Below, piece by piece: positions 43,447 to 51,010 of a stretch of 64,000 nucleotides of DNA (positions are counted from its first letter, which is position 1; the number at the start of each line of letters is the position of its first letter). Below the pieces are notes generated by a model. The model saw only the letters and a list, made by a program, of their open reading frames with translations, searched no databases and was not told the origin of the DNA. This stretch comes from Flavobacterium aquaticum (GTDB lineage Bacteria; Bacteroidota; Bacteroidia; Flavobacteriales; Flavobacteriaceae): positions 224,270-288,269 of the forward strand of contig NZ_QLMI01000005.1 in NCBI RefSeq assembly GCF_003259835.1. Reading direction: 5' to 3'. The position numbers were made by a program, and so were the translations under genes.

Positions 43447-44678
43447 TGAAAAAAATTAGTTTCATAGTATTCCTTTTGTTTTTTTCAATTGGGAAAGCAG
43501 CTATTATTCAGGTAGGAGCTAACTTTCCAGTGAAGAAAATCAAGCAAGCCCTTGCAGTAGCAAAAGATGGCGATACGATTCTTGTACATTCGGGCATTTA
43601 TAAAGAGGGAACGATTTTAATCAATAAAAAGATATATTTTATTGGAAAGAACTTCCCTGTTTTAGATGGTCAGAATAAAAAAGAAGTGTTGTCCATCAAC
43701 GCCAATGATGTAGTGGTAAAAGGATTTAAAGTTATAAATTCAGGTCACGCCGCGTTAAATGATCCTTGTGGTATTCGTGTTTATGATAAAAATAACGTCA
43801 CAATTCAGGGTAATATTCTCGATAATAATTTCTTTGGAATTTACCTTCAAAACAGTACAAATTGTATCGTTAAAAATAACGTAATTAAAGCTTACGGTAA
43901 AGCCGAACAGTTAATCGGAAACGGAATTCACTGCTGGAAAAGTAATAATTTACAAATCATCGGAAACAAAATCACAGGTCATCGTGACGGCATTTATTTC
44001 GAATTTGTAACTCAATCTGTCATTTGGAGAAATATTGCAAACAATAACATTCGTTACGGATTGCATTTTATGTTTTCTAATGACGATGCTTACATAACCA
44101 ATGTTTTCAAAAACAATGGAGCAGGAGTAGCCGTAATGTTTACTAAAAACGTAAAAATGTTTAATAACTATTTCGAGGAAAATTGGGGCGATTCAGCTTA
44201 TGGATTATTACTGAAAGAAATCGCAGATAGTTATATTTTCAACAATCGATTTGCTCGAAATACTTCTGGTATTTACATGGAAGGAACGTCTCGAATCAAA
44301 GTTGAGAAAAATAGTTTCGAATCGAATGGTTGGGGAATGAAAATCCAAGCGAGTTGCATGGAAAATGAAATTGTGAATAATAATTTTCTAAAAAACACTT
44401 TCGATATCAGTACCAATGGAAGTTTGGTTTTAAATACGTTCAATGCGAATTATTGGGACAAATATGAAGGTTACGATTTGGACAAAGATGGAATGGGCGA
44501 TGTTCCGTATCATCCGCTGAGTTTATTCGCTGTATTAACTGAAAACACGCCTTCCGCCATGTTGCTGTATCGGAGTTTTATGATTACGCTGTTAGATAAA
44601 TCTGAAAAAGTATTACCCAGTATAACACCTGATAATTTTGTAGATAATAAGCCTTTAATGAAGTCACTGCCGCTATGA
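43446..44678 (+). CDS. nosD: NosD periplasmic copper-site maturation protein
   Basis: 410 residues from the ATG at 43446, directly before signal peptide LFFSIGKAA; the longer frame from 43419 is rejected. Right-handed beta-helix (CASH/NosD repeats) over most of its length: repeated NN and GIY/GIH turns such as NVTIQGNILDNNFFGIYL and YIFNNRFARNTSGIYMEG. With NosF and NosY it acts in CuZ assembly. Overlaps nosF by 4 bp. Confidence 0.95.
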   Translation: MKKISFIVFLLFFSIGKAAIIQVGANFPVKKIKQALAVAKDGDTILVHSGIYKEGTILINKKIYFIGKNFPVLDGQNKKEVLSINANDVVVKGFKVINSGHAALNDPCGIRVYDKNNVTIQGNILDNNFFGIYLQNSTNCIVKNNVIKAYGKAEQLIGNGIHCWKSNNLQIIGNKITGHRDGIYFEFVTQSVIWRNIANNNIRYGLHFMFSNDDAYITNVFKNNGAGVAVMFTKNVKMFNNYFEENWGDSAYGLLLKEIADSYIFNNRFARNTSGIYMEGTSRIKVEKNSFESNGWGMKIQASCMENEIVNNNFLKNTFDISTNGSLVLNTFNANYWDKYEGYDLDKDGMGDVPYHPLSLFAVLTENTPSAMLLYRSFMITLLDKSEKVLPSITPDNFVDNKPLMKSLPL

Positions 44679-45397
44679 TTGAGATAAAAGAATTACAGAA
44701 AAAGTTTGGAAAATTTGAAGTTTTAAAAGACATCAATCTTTCTTGTAAAAAAGGAGAATGTATCGCTTTAATTGGTCCGAATGGTTGTGGAAAAACCACT
44801 TTGATAAAATCGGTTTTAGGCATGGTTTTGCCTGATTCGGGTACGATTCATTTTAATGGAAATTCCGTTTTAGGTGAGTATTTGTATCGTGAAAAAATTG
44901 GATATATGCCACAAATTGGAAGATATCCAGATAATATGACGATTGGTCAAATTATCGAAATGATAAAAAAGATTCGAAATTCATCAGATAATTTGGATGA
45001 AGATTTGTTGCACGCTTTCGAATTAGAAAAAATGTTTGATAAGCAAATGCGCACTTTATCTGGTGGAACTACGCAAAAAGTAAGTGCTGTTTTAGCTTTT
45101 CTTTTTAATCCAGATGTATTGATTTTAGACGAACCTACAGCAGGTTTAGATCCGTTAGCGGCTGAGGTTTTGAAAGAAAAAATCATCAAAGAGAAAGAAA
45201 AAGGAAAATTGATTTTGATTACATCGCATTTACTAAGTGAATTGGACGATTTAATTACCGAAATCATTTTTATGCAAGAAGGGAAAGTACATTTTCATCA
45301 AAAAGTGGAAGAATTAAAAACGACTACTGGCGAAGAGAAGATTTCAAAAGCAATTGCTAAAATTTTAAAGAACAAACAAAATGAACCGAATCATTAA
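44675..45397 (+). CDS. nosF: NosF ABC-type ATPase
   Basis: 240 residues. ABC ATPase with Walker A GPNGCGKTT (near residue 34), signature LSGGTTQKV and Walker B VLILDEPTAGLDP, then His switch TSHLLSEL. Drives NosD/NosY in maturation of the CuZ centre. Overlaps nosD at the start and nosY at the end (17 bp). Confidence 0.96.
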   Translation: MIEIKELQKKFGKFEVLKDINLSCKKGECIALIGPNGCGKTTLIKSVLGMVLPDSGTIHFNGNSVLGEYLYREKIGYMPQIGRYPDNMTIGQIIEMIKKIRNSSDNLDEDLLHAFELEKMFDKQMRTLSGGTTQKVSAVLAFLFNPDVLILDEPTAGLDPLAAEVLKEKIIKEKEKGKLILITSHLLSELDDLITEIIFMQEGKVHFHQKVEELKTTTGEEKISKAIAKILKNKQNEPNH

Positions 45398-46148
45398 AAT
45401 TATATTATCCGACATTATCCGAAACAAAATCGTTTTGGCTTACACGCTGATTTTGTCTATTCTATCTTGGAGTTCTTTTGCATTAGAAGACAATTCTTCA
45501 AAAGGATTACTAACGATTTTAAACGTAATTTTATTCACGGTTCCGTTGGTTTCCATTTTATTTGCTACGATTTATTTGTACAACAGTGCTGAATTTATTG
45601 AGCTTTTACTAAGTCAACCTATCAAAAGAAAAAAGATTTGGTTGAGTTTGTTTTTCGGATTATCTACAGCGATGGTTTTTGCGTTTTTTATTGGGGCAGG
45701 AATTCCGTTGTTAGTCAATTCTCCTGATAGTATCGGTTTTATGATGTTGCTCAATGGTTGTTTGATTTCAGTCATCTTTGTCGCATTGGCATTTTTGAGT
45801 TCGATTTTAACCCGAGATAAAGCAAAAGGAATTGGTTTAGCGATAATGATTTGGTTGTATTTCGCGCTATTATTTGACGGAATGGTTTTGTTTTTACTTT
45901 TCCAATTAGCTGAATATCCAATCGAGAACATGATGGTTGGTATCACCGCTTTTAGTCCGATTGACTTAGCTCGAATTCAAATTCTTTTGCATTTAGATGT
46001 TTCCGCTATGATGGGATATACTGGAGCAATTTTTAAAGATTTCTTTGGGACTTCGGTTGGATTAATGGTTTCATTTGTGCTATTGAGTTTGTGGGCGATT
46101 GTTCCGTTTTTCATTTCGATGCGAAAATTCAATAAAAAAGACTTGTAA
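45381..46148 (+). CDS. nosY: NosY ABC-type membrane permease
   Basis: 255 residues with about six transmembrane helices. ABC-2 type permease features (ILSDIIRNKIVLAYTLILS at the N-terminus, AEFIELLLSQPIKRKKIWLS coupling helix). Partner of NosF. End of the contiguous nosL-D-F-Y block. Confidence 0.93.
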   Translation: MNRIIKIILSDIIRNKIVLAYTLILSILSWSSFALEDNSSKGLLTILNVILFTVPLVSILFATIYLYNSAEFIELLLSQPIKRKKIWLSLFFGLSTAMVFAFFIGAGIPLLVNSPDSIGFMMLLNGCLISVIFVALAFLSSILTRDKAKGIGLAIMIWLYFALLFDGMVLFLLFQLAEYPIENMMVGITAFSPIDLARIQILLHLDVSAMMGYTGAIFKDFFGTSVGLMVSFVLLSLWAIVPFFISMRKFNKKDL

Positions 46149-46171
46149 TTGTTATTTAATCAAATTACAAA

Positions 46172-46543
46172 ATGAAAACAGATATTAGAAATAGAAAGGA
46201 TATTGAACTTTTAGTCGATACCTTTTATGATAAAATTAAAACTGATGCAGTTATCGGTTTTCTGTTTACGGAAATTGCCCAGGTAAATTGGGAAACTCAT
46301 TTACCCAGAATGTACGATTTTTGGGAAAACATCTTGTTCTACACCGGAAATTACAACGGAAGTCCCATGCAAGTACACAAAGATTTACACAGTAAATGTC
46401 CTATGAATCCAGAACATTTTCAACATTGGGTAATCGTATTCACCACAACCGTTGATGAATTATTTGAAGGCGAAAAAGCCATTGAAATCAAAGAAAGAGC
46501 ACTCAATATAGCCAATGTTATCATGTATAAAACGTTAGCGTAA
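46172..46543 (+). CDS. Group III truncated haemoglobin
   Basis: 123 residues. Features of trHb3: DIELLVDTFYDKI, LPRMYDFWENILF, proximal His in PEHFQHWVIVFT. Such globins bind O2 or NO and often accompany nitrosative-stress genes. It lies 23 bp after nosY and overlaps the next gene (TAATG), so it is probably part of the nos transcript. Confidence 0.9.
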   Translation: MKTDIRNRKDIELLVDTFYDKIKTDAVIGFLFTEIAQVNWETHLPRMYDFWENILFYTGNYNGSPMQVHKDLHSKCPMNPEHFQHWVIVFTTTVDELFEGEKAIEIKERALNIANVIMYKTLA

Positions 46544-46986
46544 TGTATCATCATTTTTTATTAGTCATTCATTTATTGGCGGCAACCGTTTGGATTGGGG
46601 GGCATCTTATTTTGGCTACTCGCTATTTACCTGAAGCGATAAAAACTAAGGATTTAGAGAAACTTAAAACATTTAAAGATAAATTTGAACCTATCGGAAT
46701 GCCTTCTTTAATTACGCTTGTGATTACCGGAATTTTAATGGCGTACGATTATGATGTTACTTTTACCAAATGGTTTTCTTTCTCAAACGGAATTGAAAAA
46801 GTAATTTCCATTAAACTTATTTTGTTTATTACTTCTTTAACATTAGCCATTTCTGCCCAACTTTTTATTTTTCCAAAACTTACACCTAAAAGATACCATT
46901 ACGTTACGATTCTTATCATAGTAGTAACTCTGATTGCAATTTCAATGTTGGTTTTAGGATCTTTAATCCGATTAGGAGGGTTATAA
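46543..46986 (+). CDS. CopD-like four-helix membrane protein
   Basis: 147 residues with four transmembrane helices and the CopD/YkoY-like motifs HHFLLVIHLLAATVWIGGHL and FEPIGMPSLITLVITGI. His residues in helix 1 could bind haem or copper. Last gene of the nos block, with a terminator just after it. Copper transport is suggested by family and context only. Confidence 0.75.
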   Translation: MYHHFLLVIHLLAATVWIGGHLILATRYLPEAIKTKDLEKLKTFKDKFEPIGMPSLITLVITGILMAYDYDVTFTKWFSFSNGIEKVISIKLILFITSLTLAISAQLFIFPKLTPKRYHYVTILIIVVTLIAISMLVLGSLIRLGGL

Positions 46987-46988
46987 AA

Positions 46989-47022
46989 TAAAAAGCGTAA
47001 ACTGTTAAAGTCTACGCTTTTT
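46989..47022. terminator. Bidirectional hairpin terminator
   Basis: Stem AAAAAGCGTA / TACGCTTTTT between convergent genes. Confidence 0.8.
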
Positions 47023-47054
47023 ACCTTTATAAAAGATGAATTAATAATTGTTTT

Positions 47055-47609
47055 TTATTTTGGAAGTAAAACGTCGCCAATTACATGGATAATACCATTT
47101 GATGTTTCAATGGAAGCCACAATTTCAGAACCGTTTACGAATGTTTTTCCGTCTTTTTTAGTGATTTTCACTTTTCCACCAAATACCATATCAAACTCTT
47201 GTCCGTCTTGCATATATTCTGCTTTCAACGAACCTACATACGTATGATAGCCTAAAATGTTTTCTAAATCGCCTTTTTTCTCAGATTTTAATAATCCTTC
47301 TACGGTTCCAGCAGGTAATTTATCAAATGCAGCATTGGTTGGTGCAAATACAGTAAAAGGACCAGCATTACTTAAAGAAGTTACTAATCCTGCAGCTTTT
47401 ACTGCCGTAACTAAAGTGGTGTGATCTTTGCTTCCAATTGCAGTTTGCACAATGTTTGGATTTGATGTTGCATCTACTACATTTTCTTGTCCTCCAGTTG
47501 GTACTTCTGTAGATTCTGATGTTGGTTCTGATGCTGTTTCTTCGCCTTGTTTACATCCAAAGGTGATTAGTAAACTGGCTAACAATAAAGTTTTAATGGA
47601 ATTTTTCAT
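47055..47609 (-). CDS. Fasciclin-domain lipoprotein
   Basis: 184 residues with lipobox LITFGCKQGE, a Glu/Ser/Thr-rich linker, then one fasciclin domain (residues about 50-184): HTTLVTAVKAAGL, GPFTVFAPTNAAFDKLP, LENILGYHTYVG, NGIIHVIGDVLLP. Usually surface adhesion proteins. It has a Crp/Fnr box at the activating position, so it belongs to the denitrification regulon, which is unexpected for this family. Confidence 0.92.
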   Translation of the reverse strand: MKNSIKTLLLASLLITFGCKQGEETASEPTSESTEVPTGGQENVVDATSNPNIVQTAIGSKDHTTLVTAVKAAGLVTSLSNAGPFTVFAPTNAAFDKLPAGTVEGLLKSEKKGDLENILGYHTYVGSLKAEYMQDGQEFDMVFGGKVKITKKDGKTFVNGSEIVASIETSNGIIHVIGDVLLPK

Positions 47610-47660
47610 AATTTGAATAATTTATACACACAAAGTACTTGATTATCTGCTCATTATTTT

Positions 47661-47674
47661 ATGCGTAGAATCAT
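47661..47674 (-). promoter_or_regulatory. Crp/Fnr-type operator of the fasciclin gene
   Basis: Minus strand ATGAT-TCTA-CGCAT (one arm degenerate), 30.5 bp before -7-like TACTTTG (47637-47631). A half site AAGGAT lies just upstream. Confidence 0.55.
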
Positions 47675-47687
47675 AAAAAATACTTTT

Positions 47688-48905
47688 TTATCCTTTTTTT
47701 GTAAAAAAAGATGTCCATAAAATACTAGCGAAAAGAAGTATGGCAATTCCGAACAAGGCTTCATTAATAAAAGGAATTAATGTATAACTAAAAGACGCAA
47801 CACCTTGAATTCCTAACACAACTTCATTCAAAACAACGCCAATGCTAAATAATACTAGTCCTAAAACGGTTTTCTTATTCACTGCTATAAAATCATTCAC
47901 ATAAATATAAAACAATAGAAAAAGCGAAATAATAGCTAACAAAATCAGATGTAAATAAGCAATTATTATAGGTCTAAAACCAAAGGCTAATTTACTAATT
48001 GCAGGAACGGTGGAACCTAATTGTAATAGGAACTTCGCACTCAAAGCAAAACTGATAAATAAAATCAGATATTTTAAATAATTTGGAAGATTTACGAAGA
48101 TGGATTTATTTTCTTTAAAAATAGTTTTAAATAGTAAATACCAAACAACTACTTGAACAATTGCCGAAATAGCAGTTAAAATATAAATTAGTAGTGGTAA
48201 ATCTAACCAAAGCGTTGATAGAAAATACCCTGCAATACAGGACCAAAATAACCAAATAAACGATTGCGAATAAATGCGATTTGAGTTTGATGTTATTTTT
48301 AAATAATCCAATAACAATCCCATACAAGCAAAGAAAAACCAACCATTGTATTGAAAATGCAAGTAGTAATAAATAGAAGCTAAATATTCATTCTGATGGA
48401 TGTTTTTAGTTGCCATCATATAAGCCAAAGCAAAAGTTCCCAAAGACGAAATCACATTAAAAAATAATGCTGCTTTGAACCATTTTGTTGCTACAGAAGA
48501 AGTTTCAATTTGTTTGCAATCTTTAAAGAAAGAATAAGCAAACCAATAAGAAACAAAAATAGAAAGGGTTGAAAAAGTAATCGAAATTGCTCCATAACCT
48601 TGCATAATAAAGGAAATTAGCATTACATAAGAGCAAATTAAATTCCCAATTAATATAAGATTGTATTTTTTAAATGTGATTTTATTGAGTGTATCGTGTT
48701 TTTGTAAAAAAGCGACTAGTAACGTCATTAAAGTATGGGTTACCCAACCTGCAAAAGCAAAATGAGAATGCGAATGTTGTACACTTTTTTGATCGAGAAG
48801 TGGAAATTCAAAAAGAATCTTGTAACGCATTAGAAGTCCTAATAATGCAACAAGCATTAGATTAAGAATCGAAAACCGAATCCAAAAAGTTGTTTTAAAC
48901 GACAT
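47688..48905 (-). CDS. Polytopic membrane protein, possible degenerate haem-copper-oxidase relative
   Basis: 405 residues with about 12 transmembrane helices. His motifs sit in three helices: QHSHSHFAFAGWVTHTLM (residues about 42-59), YYYLHFQYNGWFFF (about 180) and IIAYLHLILLAI (about 315). The first resembles the low-spin haem helix of oxidase subunit I families, but no HH metal-site pair is seen. It may be a haem-binding or NO-related membrane protein. It shares TGATG with the crp gene upstream, so the two are co-translated. Confidence 0.65.
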   Translation of the reverse strand: MSFKTTFWIRFSILNLMLVALLGLLMRYKILFEFPLLDQKSVQHSHSHFAFAGWVTHTLMTLLVAFLQKHDTLNKITFKKYNLILIGNLICSYVMLISFIMQGYGAISITFSTLSIFVSYWFAYSFFKDCKQIETSSVATKWFKAALFFNVISSLGTFALAYMMATKNIHQNEYLASIYYYLHFQYNGWFFFACMGLLLDYLKITSNSNRIYSQSFIWLFWSCIAGYFLSTLWLDLPLLIYILTAISAIVQVVVWYLLFKTIFKENKSIFVNLPNYLKYLILFISFALSAKFLLQLGSTVPAISKLAFGFRPIIIAYLHLILLAIISLFLLFYIYVNDFIAVNKKTVLGLVLFSIGVVLNEVVLGIQGVASFSYTLIPFINEALFGIAILLFASILWTSFFTKKG

Positions 48906-49492
48906 CAGTAATATAATTTGTGATTAATAATTTCCACTTTATTCGTTTTGCTCATTCTTGAAAGTTCTCGAATCACCGTTTCCACACGTAAACCTGTAAA
49001 GTTGGCAATTTCTTGTCTTGTAAATTCTACCAATTCTTTTTTAGGACAATCGGGGTTTTTGTGGGCATTTAAAAAAGCTAAAATTCGAAACTCCGGTTTT
49101 TGATTTACAATGTCTTTTGTAGTTTTTGCTTTGGTGTGAATTCGAGTCGCCATTAAATTCAAGAATTGTTTCTGAATAAAAGGATATTCTTCTAAAATTT
49201 TCAAAAACTTCTCCTTCGAAATTTTTATTATTTTCGAATCTTTAAAGGCTACGGCAGTCGAAGGATACAGTTCATCAATAAACAAAGGTGGTTCTCCAAA
49301 GCTCTGACCATTTTTAAAATAGCCTTGAGTAAATTCTTTTCCTTCGTCATTAGAATTGTACATTCTAACACAACCTTCAATAATTTGATAATAAAAATTC
49401 GCAGATTCTTCCTCGTGAAAAATGATTTCATTTTTCTTGTACTCCTTGGCAATAGCGCCCCAAGTAAATAATAAATCTAAATCTATCTGCAT
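48905..49492 (-). CDS. Crp/Fnr-family transcription activator, likely regulator of the denitrification genes
   Basis: 195 residues: cyclic-nucleotide-fold sensor domain (FFHEEESANFYYQIIEGCVRMYN read loosely, then FGEPPLFIDELYPSTAVAFKD) and a winged-helix domain with TRQEIANFTGLRVETVIREL. The N-terminal Cys set of Fnr is absent, so it is a Dnr/NnrR-like type that could sense NO through haem. The recognition helix VETVIR keeps the Glu and Arg that read TGA, matching the ATGAT arms across the module. A copy of the operator lies at the right distance from its own promoter, so autoregulation is likely. Confidence 0.9.
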   Translation of the reverse strand: MQIDLDLLFTWGAIAKEYKKNEIIFHEEESANFYYQIIEGCVRMYNSNDEGKEFTQGYFKNGQSFGEPPLFIDELYPSTAVAFKDSKIIKISKEKFLKILEEYPFIQKQFLNLMATRIHTKAKTTKDIVNQKPEFRILAFLNAHKNPDCPKKELVEFTRQEIANFTGLRVETVIRELSRMSKTNKVEIINHKLYY

Positions 49493-49563
49493 AAGGGGGT
49501 TATGTTATAGGTTTCAGTTATTTTAGAAAAGCACAAATTAATTTCAATAAAAGTAATAAAAAT

Positions 49564-49577
49564 ATGACTGAAATCAT
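49564..49577. promoter_or_regulatory. Divergent Crp/Fnr-type operator for crp and the copper-uptake genes
   Basis: ATGAC-TGAA-ATCAT. The centre is 30.5 bp from TAAATTTG (49601-49608, plus) and 30.5 bp from TAATTTG (49540-49534, minus, before crp). Confidence 0.7.
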
Positions 49578-49612
49578 ATTAAACCATAATTTATTTGGTG
49601 TAAATTTGTCCT

Positions 49613-49987
49613 ATGAAACAATTACTAATCATATTAACCGCGTTAATGTTCCTGAAGCCAATACTTCCGGTTTTAGAGTATGCCGTGAATTATGATTACA
49701 TTGTAACTAACCTTTGTGAGAACAAATCCAAACCCGAATTAAAATGTAACGGTAAGTGTCACTTGGCAAAACAATTGGCAAAAGCTTCCGAAAGCAGTTC
49801 TGAAAATTCTTCTGAAAAAAAGATATCTTTCGAACAAACTGAAATTGTATTTTTTCAGGAAATTCAACCTATAGAAATTAGACAAATTTATTTTTTAAAT
49901 AAAACTTCTATTGGTAACAATTATTCTAACCTTTACTTTCACTTGAATGATTGTGCCTTCTTTCATCCACCCACATTTATTTCTTAA
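49613..49987 (+). CDS. Small Cys/His-rich exported protein, probable copper handling
   Basis: 124 residues. N-terminal hydrophobic signal or anchor (LIILTALMFLKPILPVLEY), then LCENKSKPELKCNGKCHL with Cys-Asn-Gly-Lys-Cys-His, a Ser/Glu linker, and a C-terminal CAFFHPPTF. The Cys/His pattern and the His-Pro-Pro end recur in flavobacterial proteins near TonB receptors, as I recall. The start codon lies about where the transcript should begin (-7 box 49601-49608), so the mRNA may be leaderless. Followed by a Met/His-rich lipoprotein and an OprC-like receptor. Confidence 0.75.
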   Translation: MKQLLIILTALMFLKPILPVLEYAVNYDYIVTNLCENKSKPELKCNGKCHLAKQLAKASESSSENSSEKKISFEQTEIVFFQEIQPIEIRQIYFLNKTSIGNNYSNLYFHLNDCAFFHPPTFIS

Positions 49988-50103
49988 TTAAATATTGGTT
50001 TTTGTTAGTTCATTTACTGAATTAACCCACTCAACTTATATCATAATTTCTCTGAAAATCACATTTCAGATGCAATTACAATCACTTTAATTAAAAAAAT
50101 ATA

Positions 50104-50949
50104 ATGAAAATTTCAATAAAATATATTGTAGCCATTTTTGCTATGGCCTTAACTTTCGTGTCTTGTTCAAACGATGATGAAACTGCTGTAAATGAATTAG
50201 AAGGAATTACTAAATTTAAAGAAATCACTAACGATACACATACAATTGAATTGTATTCTCATATGGGAAGTCTAGAACAAGGATACAATGAAATTAGCCT
50301 ACGAATCAAAGAAAACGCAACCAATAATTATATAAAAAATGCAGAAGTGAGTTGGGCTCCACTAATGCATATGACTATGATGACGCATTCATGTCCCTAT
50401 TCTGCAGTAGAAAAAGTAACTGAAAACGGAACTTTATACAAAGGCTATATCATGTTTCAAATGGCTCAAAATGAAACCGAATACTGGGATTTAAAAATCG
50501 ATTACACTATAAATGGTGTAGATTATACAGTTACAGATGTAATTGACGTGCCTGCTTCTGCAAAACGTAAAGTAAATACATTTACAGGTTCAGATGGTGT
50601 TAAGTATTTATTGGCTTACATTGAGCCTCATCATCCAAAAGTAGCGGTTAACGATATGAAAGTTGGTGTTTGGAAAATGCAAAACATGATGACGTTCCCA
50701 GTTGTTGATGGTTATACCGTAAAAATCGACCCAAGAATGCCAAGTATGGGAAATCATACCTCTCCAAATAACGTTCATGCGACTCAAACTTTAGCAGGTG
50801 GATTATACGATGGGAAATTATCGTTAACTATGACAGGTTATTGGAAAATCAACTTACAATTAGCTAACGCTGAAGGAACTATCTTAAAAGGAGAAGAAAT
50901 CACAGAAACAGTTATTGCTAGTAGTATTTTCTTCGAAATCGAATTTTAA
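50104..50949 (+). CDS. Met/His-rich lipoprotein, probable copper binding
   Basis: 281 residues, lipobox TFVSCSNDDE. The body holds two similar beta domains with metal-like clusters: APLMHMTMMTHSCPYSA (residues about 95-112), EPHHPKV and MPSMGNHTSPNNVH (about 225-240), typical of periplasmic Cu(I) sites rich in Met and His. It precedes a receptor of NosA/OprC type. Suggested role: hand over copper at the outer membrane. Confidence 0.75.
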   Translation: MKISIKYIVAIFAMALTFVSCSNDDETAVNELEGITKFKEITNDTHTIELYSHMGSLEQGYNEISLRIKENATNNYIKNAEVSWAPLMHMTMMTHSCPYSAVEKVTENGTLYKGYIMFQMAQNETEYWDLKIDYTINGVDYTVTDVIDVPASAKRKVNTFTGSDGVKYLLAYIEPHHPKVAVNDMKVGVWKMQNMMTFPVVDGYTVKIDPRMPSMGNHTSPNNVHATQTLAGGLYDGKLSLTMTGYWKINLQLANAEGTILKGEEITETVIASSIFFEIEF

Positions 50950-50960
50950 TTTTTACTTAT

Positions 50961-50996
50961 AAAAAAGGTCATTATAGTGTCATAACGACCTTTTTT
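50961..50996 (+). terminator. Hairpin terminator or attenuator
   Basis: Stem AAAAAAGGTC-ATTAT / ATAAC-GACCTTTTTT (one mismatch), between the lipoprotein and receptor genes, which run the same way. Confidence 0.7.
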
Positions 50997-51010
50997 AAAA
51001 CTTTTATATC

